From assembly GCA_016841425.1 (NCBI GenBank), contig JAENZE010000004.1, forward strand, positions 1 to 64,000: DNA of 64,000 nt, written 5' to 3'. The position numbers and the translations under genes were made by a program. The stretch's first letter is position 1. The number at the start of each line of letters is the position of its first letter. The DNA is from Syntrophomonas sp. GTDB lineage: Bacteria; Bacillota; Syntrophomonadia; Syntrophomonadales; Syntrophomonadaceae. The notes below the pieces were generated by a model. It searched no databases and had not been told where the DNA came from. It saw only the letters and a program-made list of their open reading frames with translations. This document shows positions 8,640 through 16,732 of the stretch, piece by piece.

Positions 8640-9401
8640 ATGAAGATTGAAGATAAGACAGCTATCATTTCCGGTGGAGCTTCAGGACTTGGTGAAGCAG
8701 CCGCACGAAGGCTGGCTCGATTAGGAGCCAAAGTGGTGCTGCTGGACCTGAATGAAGATCGGGGGAATGCCCTGGCTGAAGAGCTAGGGGTTGCTTTCAT
8801 AAAGACAGATATATGCAGCACTGAAGATATTAAGCAGGCCATAGAGTTTACAAGGGAAAAATACATGAGGATCGATATTGTAGTGAACTGTGCGGGAATA
8901 TCTTCCGGCATGAAGACTGCCAGCAAGAAAGGGTCGCATGATCTGGACTACTTCAAAAAGGTAATAAACATCAATCTTATTGGAATCTTTGATGTCATAC
9001 GTCAGTCAGCTTATCAAATGCTGCAAAACGACTTGAATGATGAAGGCGGACGTGGAGTCATGATCAATACCGCCTCAGTGGCCGCCTTTGACGGCCAGAT
9101 AGGCCAGGTAGCATATTCCGCCAGCAAGGCAGCCTTAGCGGGAATGACATTGCCAGTTGCCCGTGATCTTTCCGGTGACGGTATCAGAACTTGCACCATC
9201 GCGCCCGGACTCTTCAGCACGCCGATGATGGAAGCCCTTCCGGAACAGGTTAGAATAAATCTAGCCCAATCAGTTCCCTTTCCGCAAAAATTAGGCGATC
9301 CCGATGAATTTGCCATGCTGGTTCAACAGATTATTGAGAACCCCATGCTGAACGGTGAAACCATTCGCCTGGACGGGGCCATCCGGATGGCCCCTCGATA
9401 G
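8640..9401 (+). CDS. Short-chain 3-hydroxyacyl-CoA dehydrogenase (HSD10-like SDR)
   Basis: SDR of 253 residues whose whole-length pattern resembles type-2 3-hydroxyacyl-CoA dehydrogenase / 2-methyl-3-hydroxybutyryl-CoA dehydrogenase (HSD10). It has the glycine motif GGASGLG (12-18), Asp36 at the end of strand 2 (NAD preferred), NCAG (83-86) and the catalytic triad Ser146, Tyr159, Lys163. It takes the place of the usual two-domain 3-hydroxybutyryl-CoA dehydrogenase in this operon. In mitochondria the HSD10 family acts on isoleucine-derived 2-methyl-3-hydroxybutyryl-CoA, so a branched substrate is plausible. GCAAAGGAG lies before the start codon. General oxidoreductase function is sure; the exact substrate is inference. 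Confidence 0.85.
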   Translation: MKIEDKTAIISGGASGLGEAAARRLARLGAKVVLLDLNEDRGNALAEELGVAFIKTDICSTEDIKQAIEFTREKYMRIDIVVNCAGISSGMKTASKKGSHDLDYFKKVININLIGIFDVIRQSAYQMLQNDLNDEGGRGVMINTASVAAFDGQIGQVAYSASKAALAGMTLPVARDLSGDGIRTCTIAPGLFSTPMMEALPEQVRINLAQSVPFPQKLGDPDEFAMLVQQIIENPMLNGETIRLDGAIRMAPR

Positions 9402-9475
9402 GACAGCGGAAGGGGAGAAACAAAGGCTTTGAAATAGTAATTTAGCTCTTTTACGAATCAAAGGAGGAATGAATA

Positions 9476-10651
9476 ATGAGAAGAGTTGCTGTAATAGGTA
9501 CAGGTCACTCCAAATTCTGTTTCAACTCAGAAAAAACCCAGGTAGAAATGCTGGCCGAAGTGGCTTTGGACGCCATTAATGAAGCGAACATCACCCCGAA
9601 GGATGTTCAGGCAGTCAATGTAGGTAATGTTTTGGGCGATTTTGAAGAAGGTCAGGGTATGGTTCAGTCCTTCTTGGCCAACGATATAGGATGCTTTAAT
9701 GTAGCTGCCAGTCGATTTGAGGGAGCCTGCGCATCTGGCAGTATGGCAGTAAGGGATGCGGTCATGTGGGTTGCATCAGGGTATTATGACATCATGTTAG
9801 TTGGAGGTGTGGAAAAAGCAACCGCTATGGGGACCCCTTTAGCGACACGAACTTTTGCTATGTTTGGAGATAGCCGTTACGAATTCCCGGCCGGTTTTAC
9901 TTTTCCAGCGGTTTTCGCCCTCTTAGCCCACCTCTATTCCAATAAGTACGGTATACCAATGGCAGCCCTCAAAGAGCAGATGGCTGCCGTATCTGTACAG
10001 TCACACGAATATGCTATGAAAAATCCTAATGCCCAGATCCATAAGGCAATAAGCAAGGAAGATGTCTTGAAGAGCTTCATGGTTTCTACTCCTATACAAT
10101 TGCAAGATGCCTGCCCGTTCTCCGATGGAGCAGCCGCAATTGTTATCGCCTCGGAAGAGGCAGCGAAAAAACTGGTCAAAAAGCCGGTCTATTTCGCTGG
10201 CATCGGGCAGGCATCCTCTGGAAAACTGAGTTCCCAGCAAAAATATCTTCCGCGCATCCGGGCCAGAGAATTGGCGTCCCAACAGTCATACAGTATGGCG
10301 GGTTTGACCCCTGAAGACATGGATCTTTGCGAACTACATGACTGCTTTAGTATTGCTGCCATGATAGCTGCAGAGGGTCTTGGCTTCTTTGATTATGGTA
10401 CGTCAGGCCTGGCCTGGGAAAAAGGCGAAACCAGGATCGGGGGTAAAATTCCTATTAACCTTTCCGGTGGATTAAAGGCCAAGGGGCATCCCATTGGAGC
10501 CACCGGCGTATCCCAGGTATATGAAGTAACGCGTCAATTAAGAGGAGATATGGCAGAGCAAGGCAGACAGGTTGATGGAGCTAAAAACGGTATTATCGAT
10601 ACCCTGGGCGGAGACGGAGTACTAGTGAGCATGATTCTTTCAACTATGTAA
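9476..10651 (+). CDS. SCP2-type thiolase
   Basis: Thiolase-fold enzyme of 391 residues for CoA-dependent cleavage of 3-oxoacyl-CoA. Nucleophile Cys85 lies in EGACASGSMAVRDAV, and the second-half catalytic residues are His288 (HDCFS) and His338 (GHPIGATG). The replacement of the classical C-terminal CxG by the HDCF/GHP arrangement marks the SCP2/SCPx and archaeal-type thiolase subfamily, which commonly works with a DUF35 zinc-ribbon partner. Exactly such a gene follows 14 bases downstream. Rat SCPx thiolase accepts 2-methyl-branched 3-oxoacyl-CoAs, which fits the HSD10-like dehydrogenase next to it. The ATG has AAAGGAGGAAT upstream. Confidence 0.88.
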   Translation: MRRVAVIGTGHSKFCFNSEKTQVEMLAEVALDAINEANITPKDVQAVNVGNVLGDFEEGQGMVQSFLANDIGCFNVAASRFEGACASGSMAVRDAVMWVASGYYDIMLVGGVEKATAMGTPLATRTFAMFGDSRYEFPAGFTFPAVFALLAHLYSNKYGIPMAALKEQMAAVSVQSHEYAMKNPNAQIHKAISKEDVLKSFMVSTPIQLQDACPFSDGAAAIVIASEEAAKKLVKKPVYFAGIGQASSGKLSSQQKYLPRIRARELASQQSYSMAGLTPEDMDLCELHDCFSIAAMIAAEGLGFFDYGTSGLAWEKGETRIGGKIPINLSGGLKAKGHPIGATGVSQVYEVTRQLRGDMAEQGRQVDGAKNGIIDTLGGDGVLVSMILSTM

Positions 10652-10665
10652 AGGAGGGTTACAGG

Positions 10666-11076
10666 ATGGAATATAAGCTTACATTCAAGGATTATAACCA
10701 GGCACTTAAGCGAGATAAATTAATGGGATTGAAGTGTAATGATTGCGGGGCTTTTACCTGCCCTCCTATGATGGTCTGCGGAGAATGTGCCAGAACTAAC
10801 CATGAAATTGCTCAGTTGAGCGGGAAGGGAAAGATTGTTACCTTTACTACCTCTTTCATCGCAGCGGAGGGTCGTGAAAACGAAGTTCCGTATACTATTG
10901 TAATGGTGGAGCTGGATGAAGGACCTTGGATAATGGGTAATTTGGTAGCTATTGATCCAAAAAAAGTAACTATGGATATTGTGGGCAAACCGGTGCAATT
11001 AGGTAATAGAGTGTACCCTGCCGACAAGTATTCTAACGGGGATATGGCCAGACCGGCCTTTAGTTTGCTGGAGTAA
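10666..11076 (+). CDS. DUF35 zinc-ribbon/OB-fold acyl-CoA-associated protein
   Basis: Protein of 136 residues with an N-terminal rubredoxin-like zinc ribbon (CNDCG at 24-28 and CGEC at 38-41) and a C-terminal OB fold (50-130), the layout of DUF35. In archaea such proteins bridge thiolase and HMG-CoA synthase and hand over CoA intermediates. Immediate coupling to an SCP2-type thiolase (14 bases apart, GGAGGG before the ATG) argues for a structural or substrate-channelling subunit of that thiolase. No catalytic residue is expected. Confidence 0.87.
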   Translation: MEYKLTFKDYNQALKRDKLMGLKCNDCGAFTCPPMMVCGECARTNHEIAQLSGKGKIVTFTTSFIAAEGRENEVPYTIVMVELDEGPWIMGNLVAIDPKKVTMDIVGKPVQLGNRVYPADKYSNGDMARPAFSLLE

Positions 11077-11262
11077 GCGGCGAAACCAAGTGCTCTGCCG
11101 ATATGACTTGTAGGTGCTCCATAAGACGGTTGATCTGGCAGGATATTTCCTTCATTAGACTGGGGTGGATATGCCCCGTATGACAAGAATGTATGTTTGA
11201 ATTAGATGCCTCTCTGCCAATACAGTAAAAGATAGAGGAAAGGTATTGACTTATGGCAACGA

Positions 11263-11349
11263 ACGGAAGGGCTGATCAACATAGCCCATCCCAAGGTTAG
11301 CGAAGATCTGATAAAGGCTCCAGAAGTAAAGCTTCTGGTGGAAATATAA
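11263..11349 (+). pseudogene. Relic of a CoA-transferase C-terminus
   Basis: In one frame this short stretch reads TEGLINIAHPKVSEDLIKA and onward to a stop at 11347. It resembles the end of the acetyl-CoA hydrolase/transferase family (compare RARELISIAHPDLRGELLA in the intact gene just downstream). There is no upstream coding sequence in this frame, so it is the tail of a deleted copy. The remaining bases from 11077 to 11384 hold no gene I can recognise. Confidence 0.6.
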
Positions 11350-11384
11350 CAGAATGACGGCAAAATATTATAGGAGGAGTTTAT

Positions 11385-12725
11385 ATGTCAAAAATTGAAT
11401 ATCAAAAAAAGTTGATATCTATAGAAGAGGCTGCTAGAACTGTTCAATCGGGTGATGTAATTGGTACTGGCCTAGCTATCGGAGCCGGCTCACCAGAGAT
11501 TTTTAACGCCATTCTGGATCGATATGAAGAATTGCATGATGTAAGAATATTGGATACTATTGGGCTGTACCCATTCAAATTTCTAGATCCTGAATTCATG
11601 ATCAAACTTGATGGCCATATTAATTATATGCCAGCTTTCAGTATTGCTACCGGCCGGAAGATGAATAATTCCAAGCAGGCTGATTTTTATCCGGTTATGA
11701 GCTCGGACCTGGCCGATAAGTTTTGGCACAAATCAGATATATTCATTGCTATGGTCACTCCACCGAACGAAAGTGGCTATGTAAATCTCGGTCTTACAAA
11801 TTTCTATACCATGGAAACTATTCGGGAAGGAAGAGCATCCGGAAAACAACGGGTTACCATAGGAGAAGTTAATGATCAGATGCCGGTAATATATGGGAAT
11901 AATTGGATGCATATCTCGGAATTCGATTATTTTGTGGAAAACTCAACCCGGATACCAACCTTTGGCAGGGGTACCCCTACAGAAGCAGATAAAAGTATAG
12001 CCGAGTATGTGCTGGAATTGATTAATGATGGCGATACGATTCAGATGGGGATAGGGGGTATACCGGAAGCAGTTGTTAGTGGTTTAGAGGGAAAGACAGA
12101 CCTGGGAGTACTCACTGAAATGTTTCCTATAGGGTTGCCGCAGCTGGTGGCTAAAGGCATTGTTACTAATAACCGCAAGCCATTTCATAAAGGAATCACA
12201 GTTGCCACCTTTTGTATGGGAGACGAAGAAATGTATAAATATGTAACGGAGAACCCGGCATGCGAATTTTATCCTTCCTCATATACCAACAATCCCGTTT
12301 TCATTGCCCAGCACCCCAATATGGTAGCCATGAATATGGCATTAATGGTCGACCTTAGTGGACAAATAAATTCCGAGGGATTGGGTCATACCCAAATCAG
12401 CGGTTCTGGAGGACAGTTGGATTTTATGATTGGATCATTCTGGTCAGAAGGCGGTAAAGGGATTACCCTGGTGAGTTCCTCCCGGGCCATGAAAGATGGT
12501 TCGCTGTCATCTTCCATAGTCCCAGAGCTGCCTCCAGGTTCCCCGATCACCGTTCCCCGCACCTATGCCCAGTATGTAGTCAGCGAATATGGTATAGCCA
12601 ACCTGAGATATAAATCCAGGACCGAGCGTGCCAGGGAACTAATTTCCATAGCCCATCCTGACCTGCGGGGGGAATTACTTGCCAGTATGAAGAAGAATTT
12701 CTATCCATTTGCTAGTATGAAATAG
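11385..12725 (+). CDS. Acetyl-CoA hydrolase/transferase family acyl-CoA:carboxylate CoA-transferase
   Basis: Enzyme of 446 residues of the 4-hydroxybutyrate/butyrate CoA-transferase type. It has the glycine-rich loop GIGGIPEAVV and the catalytic Glu245 in LTEMF, which forms the glutamyl-CoA thioester in this family. It probably moves CoA between acetyl-CoA and the incoming acid, activating the fatty acid without ATP; this is the standard activation route in syntrophic fatty-acid oxidisers. It is the last gene of the operon, 300 bases after DUF35, with a strong site (TAGGAGGAG) and followed by a terminator. A relic of a second copy lies directly upstream, which suggests an old tandem duplication. 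Confidence 0.88.
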   Translation: MSKIEYQKKLISIEEAARTVQSGDVIGTGLAIGAGSPEIFNAILDRYEELHDVRILDTIGLYPFKFLDPEFMIKLDGHINYMPAFSIATGRKMNNSKQADFYPVMSSDLADKFWHKSDIFIAMVTPPNESGYVNLGLTNFYTMETIREGRASGKQRVTIGEVNDQMPVIYGNNWMHISEFDYFVENSTRIPTFGRGTPTEADKSIAEYVLELINDGDTIQMGIGGIPEAVVSGLEGKTDLGVLTEMFPIGLPQLVAKGIVTNNRKPFHKGITVATFCMGDEEMYKYVTENPACEFYPSSYTNNPVFIAQHPNMVAMNMALMVDLSGQINSEGLGHTQISGSGGQLDFMIGSFWSEGGKGITLVSSSRAMKDGSLSSSIVPELPPGSPITVPRTYAQYVVSEYGIANLRYKSRTERARELISIAHPDLRGELLASMKKNFYPFASMK

Positions 12726-12750
12726 AGAGGCTGTTAGTATAAGCTTTGGC

Positions 12751-12789
12751 AAAACCGCTTTAGGGTTTTTAACTTTAAAGCGGTTTTGT
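12751..12789 (+). terminator. Terminator of the beta-oxidation operon
   Basis: CAAAACCGCTTTA (12751-12763) pairs perfectly with TAAAGCGGTTTTG (12777-12789). The T-rich right arm supplies the U tract. Confidence 0.85.
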
Positions 12790-13186
12790 GGTCTTAGATG
12801 CTAATCAGGCGATTGTTGCATGCCTGGGCCGTAATACTATTACCTAATTTGACCTTGCATCTTTTTTGTCAATTGGGAAGGCTGAAGTTTATCACCACAT
12901 TTCATTATTTCTCCTTATGCACGTTAAGAAAAACGCATGAAACACAATAACCAAAAAATTAACAAATACTTAAGGGTGTAATAATGAATTAGGAAACATC
13001 TTCACTCACAATATCAAGTTTATTCATTATGAACAAAATGCTTACCCCATGTGATTTCATGCCATTTAAAAAATTTAGCTCAGTATCATTCATTATTCCT
13101 TGCGTAAATCCGTACGGACCATACAGGCTTTTAATTACTTAATCCAAAATATATAATAGTTATAGGAATTGTGGGGACTCCTAACT
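12790..13186. other. Gene-poor AT-rich stretch
   Basis: About 400 bases with stops in all frames. I see no RNA motif, no coding relic and no repeat that I can define. Confidence 0.5.
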
Positions 13187-13202
13187 GCGATTAGCGGAAG
13201 GG
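13187..13202 (+). repeat. 16-base word shared with the MITE-like element at 33281
   Basis: GCGATTAGCGGAAGGG occurs here and at 33394-33409 inside an inverted-repeat element. An exact 16-base match within 64 kb is unlikely by chance, so this may be the remnant of the same mobile sequence. Here it lies directly upstream of a toxin-like mini gene. Confidence 0.5.
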
Positions 13203-13213
13203 AGTTGACGCGT

Positions 13214-13282
13214 ATGAATAAATACGAAGCTATATTACTTATAGCCCTTGTGTTGTTTACGCTGGCTCTCATAACAAGATAG
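13214..13282 (+). CDS. Holin-like mini toxin (type I toxin-antitoxin candidate)
   Basis: Peptide of 22 residues, MNKYEAILLIALVLFTLALI plus TR, a single membrane helix after a short MxxYEA opening. This is the pattern of the putative holin-like toxins of Firmicutes (PF16935-like), which are usually repressed by an antisense RNA. GGGAG precedes the ATG. The last codons form a hairpin GGCTCT (13264) with AGAGCC (13281) that is also present in the toxin relic near 57530. No antisense promoter was proven; the block to 13400 is rich in inverted segments, as expected for such loci. Confidence 0.5.
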   Translation: MNKYEAILLIALVLFTLALITR

Positions 13283-13499
13283 AGCCGCATACCTCTTAAC
13301 ATAAGAGAGCAGCAGCTCTACAGATTAAAGCTATTTAGCGAATCGCTTGTTAGGGGGGCACATCCCCACGATTCCTATATTTATTATATACCACATACGA
13401 ATCTAATATTCAAGAACGAGCCGCTAAGATTGGGTGGCTATTTTTGTTACATAAATATTAATGGCATCTAGCGACATACGCGAGGAAAGGAGTGTTTAA

Positions 13500-13701
13500 A
13501 TGGGCAATTTACAGACATAGCTGTTGAAGAAAGCTAACGAAGTCCAAGAAAAGAACGCCAAAGTCATGGCCCAGATCCCAGAGAAGTATCACACTATGTT
13601 CATTTCCTGAGTTCAGCCAAAATCACCGAAAAGATATTGAGTGTGAATTAAAAGCTGCTGGTTACTACACCACGGAAAGAGGTACATTTTTTAAAATTTA
13701 A
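13500..13701 (+). pseudogene. Broken small helical protein gene
   Basis: A good ribosome binding site (GAAAGGAGTG) precedes ATG 13500, but the frame is stopped by TAG at codon 7. It continues as LLKKANEVQEKNAKVMAQI until a TGA, then resumes in another frame as KDIECELKAAGYYTTERGTF before a final stop. Two stops and a frameshift in one continuous similarity-like block mark decay. The family is not known to me. It lies about 180 bases from a tRNA gene, a common site for inserted elements. Confidence 0.5.
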
Positions 13702-13883
13702 AATGTATATTTAACGGTGGCTGGTAAAAATTCCATGATAGTAAATATCAGCGGTTACTGGTACATAAGCTTTGGTGATACTACAGATGAAATTATGATT
13801 ATTAACCGGCGCACCAATCGGCGCACAAATTACTTATATAAAAAAAGTAACCCGATAAATCGGGTGTTACAAGTCATGAATAT

Positions 13884-13960
13884 TGGTGGGCCATGAAGGA
13901 ATCGAACCTTCAACCTTCTGATTAAGAGTCAGCTGCTCTGCCTGATTGAGCTAATGGCCC
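13884..13960 (-). tRNA. tRNA-Lys (anticodon CTT)
   Basis: Read on the minus strand, the acceptor stem GGGCCAT pairs with ATGGCCC. The anticodon arm CTGA-CTCTTAA-TCAG gives anticodon CTT for lysine AAG codons, and the T arm is GAAGG-TTCGATT-CCTTC. The 3' CCA is encoded. The gene stands alone and shares its strand with htpG. Confidence 0.95.
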
Positions 13961-14113
13961 ATAAATATGTCACGAAAGTAATTATACCTCCTGTAACCTG
14001 ATAAATCAAGACATTGAGATAGATTACTCTTTCTTTATAAGCCCGAATATCTTGTCACAGCAGCAGGCAAGCCATCCATTGCGGGAATAGGGATTATAAA
14101 TCCAACATAATTC

Positions 14114-14135
14114 AAGCCGGCGGCACCGCCGGCTT
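14114..14135 (-). terminator. GC-rich perfect hairpin downstream of htpG
   Basis: AAGCCGGCGG (14114-14123) and CCGCCGGCTT (14126-14135) form a 10-bp perfect stem with a 2-base spacer, 57 bases past the htpG stop on the minus strand. No long U run follows, so termination would rely on the strong stem. Confidence 0.5.
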
Positions 14136-14192
14136 ATAATATCTAAATAGTACATTCTTTTTCGTATCTAACCCGAGAACATATCCCCTCGG

Positions 14193-16070
14193 CTATTTCA
14201 TTATACTGCAGATATTGTTAGTAAATTCTAATGGATCATTTAAAGGTAAACCCTCTATAAGCAGGGCTTGATTGTATAATAGATTAGTATATAGATTTAG
14301 TTTATCCTTATCATTTTCGTAAGCTTCTTGCAGTGATTTAAATACTTCATGGCTGCTGTTTATTTCCAGGACTTTGTCGGCCTTAATTTTATGGTCATTG
14401 GGTATAGCGTTCAGTATTTTTTCCATCTCTATGGTAAGCTCTCCTTCGTTGGCCAGGCAGACCGGGTGGTGCTTGAGTCTTTTTGAGGCCCGAACATCCT
14501 TGACCTTATCGGCTAGGATATTTTTCATGTAGTCGAACAGTTCTTTATCCTGCTCCTGCTCAGATGAATCATCTGTATCTGTTGCAGGTTCAATTCCCAG
14601 GTCGCCGCTGGACACCGATTTAAACTCTTTTTCCTTATAACTCATCAGCATTCTTATGGCGAATTCGTCCACATCATCGGTGAAGTACAGGATCTCATAG
14701 CCCTTATCGGCCACCAGTTCAGCCTGGGGCATCTTTTCTATTCTCTCTATGGACTCTCCAGCTGCATAATAAATATATTTCTGCTCTTCTGGCATTTTGC
14801 TGACGTATTCATCCAGGGTGACCATTTTCTTTTCCCGGGAAGAATAAAACATTAACAGTTCCTGGAGCATATCCTTGTTCATGCCATAACCTTCATAGAT
14901 ACCGTATTTCAGCTGCCTTCCGAAGGACTCGTAGAATTCTTCATAACGCTCTCTGTCTTCCTGCAGGATATTGGTCAATTCGGTCTTTATCCTGTTTTTA
15001 ATGTTCTTGGCGATGATCTTCAGCTGCCGGTCGTGCTGCAGCATTTCCCTGGATATGTTAAGAGATAGATCCTCTGAATCGACCATACCTTTTACGAAAC
15101 TGAAGAAGTCGGGCAGCAAGTCGGCACATTTATTCATGATCAATATGCCGTTGGAATAAAGCTCCAGACCTTTTTCGTACTCCCGGGTATAGAAATCATA
15201 GGGTGGTTTTTCCGGTATGAATAATATTGCATTGTAGCTGACCGCTCCTTCGGTACTTATATGGATATGTTTTATGGGCTTATCAAAACCATAATGTTTC
15301 TCTGAGTAAAAATTTTCATAATCTTCCGTAGTAAGCTCATTCTTATTTTTCTTCCAGATGGGAACCATGCTATTTATGGTTTGTTCTTCTATATGGTCTT
15401 CATATTCGTCTTCGCTGCCCTCTTTTAATTTTTGGGTGGTAACCTCCATTTTAATTGGATATCTTACGAAATCCGAGTATTTCTTGATAATGGATTTTAA
15501 GCGATACAGTTCCAGGAATTGATCATAATCTTCATCAGCAGTTTTTTCTTTAATCTTTAGGATTATATCCGTACCGAAAGAATCTTTTTCACAGGCTTCT
15601 ATAGTATAGCCTTCAACGCCTTTGGAATGCCACTTGAACGCTTCGTCACTCCCATAGGCTTTACTGATAACCGTTACAGTATCTGATACCATAAAAGCTG
15701 AATAAAATCCGACACCGAACTGTCCAATAATGTCATATCCATCTTTAATTTCATTTTCTTCCTTAAAGGTCAGGGAACCGCTTTTGGCGATGACTCCCAG
15801 GTTGTCATCCAGTTCCTCTTTGCTCATACCTATGCCGGTATCGGAGATGGTCAGGGTTCGGTTCTCCTTGTCTGGGGTTATTTTGATGTAATACTCATTT
15901 TTATTGAAGGTGATAGACTCATCTGCCAGTGCTTTGTAATATATCTTATCAATAGCATCGCTGGCATTGGAAATAAGCTCTCTTAAAAATATCTCCCGGT
16001 GGGTATAGATGGAATTGATCATCAGATTCAGCAGTCGTTTCGATTCTGCCTTGAATTGTTTTCTTGCCAT
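14193..16070 (-). CDS. htpG: Chaperone protein HtpG (Hsp90)
   Basis: Full-length bacterial Hsp90 of 625 residues: GHKL ATPase domain (1-220) with [19 protein letters not shown] and [13 protein letters not shown], middle domain (225-490) with the NISREMLQ catalytic loop, and C-terminal dimerisation domain. It is an ATP-dependent cytosolic chaperone for late folding and stress recovery. It is encoded alone on the minus strand. The upstream region contains a CIRCE element at 16229-16255, so HrcA repression and heat induction are likely, unlike the CtsR/HrcA-independent htpG of Bacillus subtilis. AAGGAGCG precedes the ATG. Confidence 0.97.
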   Translation of the reverse strand: MARKQFKAESKRLLNLMINSIYTHREIFLRELISNASDAIDKIYYKALADESITFNKNEYYIKITPDKENRTLTISDTGIGMSKEELDDNLGVIAKSGSLTFKEENEIKDGYDIIGQFGVGFYSAFMVSDTVTVISKAYGSDEAFKWHSKGVEGYTIEACEKDSFGTDIILKIKEKTADEDYDQFLELYRLKSIIKKYSDFVRYPIKMEVTTQKLKEGSEDEYEDHIEEQTINSMVPIWKKNKNELTTEDYENFYSEKHYGFDKPIKHIHISTEGAVSYNAILFIPEKPPYDFYTREYEKGLELYSNGILIMNKCADLLPDFFSFVKGMVDSEDLSLNISREMLQHDRQLKIIAKNIKNRIKTELTNILQEDRERYEEFYESFGRQLKYGIYEGYGMNKDMLQELLMFYSSREKKMVTLDEYVSKMPEEQKYIYYAAGESIERIEKMPQAELVADKGYEILYFTDDVDEFAIRMLMSYKEKEFKSVSSGDLGIEPATDTDDSSEQEQDKELFDYMKNILADKVKDVRASKRLKHHPVCLANEGELTIEMEKILNAIPNDHKIKADKVLEINSSHEVFKSLQEAYENDKDKLNLYTNLLYNQALLIEGLPLNDPLEFTNNICSIMK

Positions 16071-16228
16071 GTTTAAACGCTCCTTAATATGAAAAATATA
16101 CAGCTGGTATTTTTACCAGTTATGACCTTAATTATAAACATTAATTACTGAACGCACAAAATGGGGCTTGAGATTAAAGTACTAAACCAGCCATGATTAA
16201 CAACTCCTTCATATTTTAATAATTATTA

Positions 16229-16255
16229 TTAGCACTCTCGCCCCATGAGTGCCAA
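16229..16255 (-). promoter_or_regulatory. CIRCE element (HrcA operator)
   Basis: TTAGCACTC (16229-16237), nine bases, then GAGTGCCAA (16247-16255). This differs from the CIRCE consensus TTAGCACTC-N9-GAGTGCTAA in one base. It lies 159 bases upstream of the htpG start and 129 bases upstream of the divergent phasin-like gene, so it could control either or both. Confidence 0.88.
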
Positions 16256-16383
16256 TAATTAATTTTTATATATCATAATTGAAATAGCATGTCAATATTA
16301 ACGATTAATGCAGAGATTATGTATAGCTTTGGTTAATGCTGCTAAAAATACATAAAAATAACCATGAGGAGGAACATCGGTAT

Positions 16384-16665
16384 ATGATGAAAAAAGCGAT
16401 TTATTTCGGCCTGGGCGCTATCAGTCTGAGCAGAGAGAAGGCAGAAAAAATGATACATGAAATGGTCGAGAAGGGCGAAATGAGCAAAGATGAAGCCAGG
16501 AAATTTGTGGACGATGCTATAAAACGGGGCGAGGAAGAAAAACAGGAATTAAGAAATGTTATTAGAGAAGAATTGAATGATCTTAAAGACCTATTCGCCA
16601 GCAGCCAATCAGATATAGAGGAGCTAAAAAACAAAGTCAAAGATCTGGAAGGTAAGTTATCCTGA
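16384..16665 (+). CDS. Phasin-like coiled-coil protein
   Basis: Highly charged helical protein of 93 residues. The opening AIYFGLGAISLSREKAEKMI followed by VEKGEMSKDEARKFVDDAIKRGEE and a terminal coiled coil (KNKVKDLEGKLS) is typical of the phasin / polyhydroxyalkanoate-synthesis-regulator-like small proteins. Phasins coat polyester granules, and syntrophic fatty-acid oxidisers store such polyesters, but no polymer synthase is in this window. I chose ATG 16384 because GAGGAGGAAC lies 8 bases upstream; the frame is open from 16336. It is followed by a hairpin and the UbiB-family gene, probably in one transcript. Confidence 0.65.
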   Translation: MMKKAIYFGLGAISLSREKAEKMIHEMVEKGEMSKDEARKFVDDAIKRGEEEKQELRNVIREELNDLKDLFASSQSDIEELKNKVKDLEGKLS

Positions 16666-16685
16666 TAATATTCCGATATACATGT

Positions 16686-16709
16686 ACTGCCGGGAATAAT
16701 CCCGGCAGT
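16686..16709 (+). repeat. Intercistronic perfect hairpin
   Basis: ACTGCCGGG (16686-16694) and CCCGGCAGT (16701-16709) with a 6-base loop, between the phasin-like gene and the UbiB-family gene. No T run follows, so an mRNA-processing or attenuation role is as likely as termination. Confidence 0.6.
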
Positions 16710-16732
16710 GTGCTGAGGGTGGGAGGAAACAA

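Noticed and set aside
14114-14135. Hairpin as tRNA-related attachment site
   Set aside because: It is a simple perfect palindrome downstream of htpG; no integrase and no duplicate of the tRNA 3' end was found.
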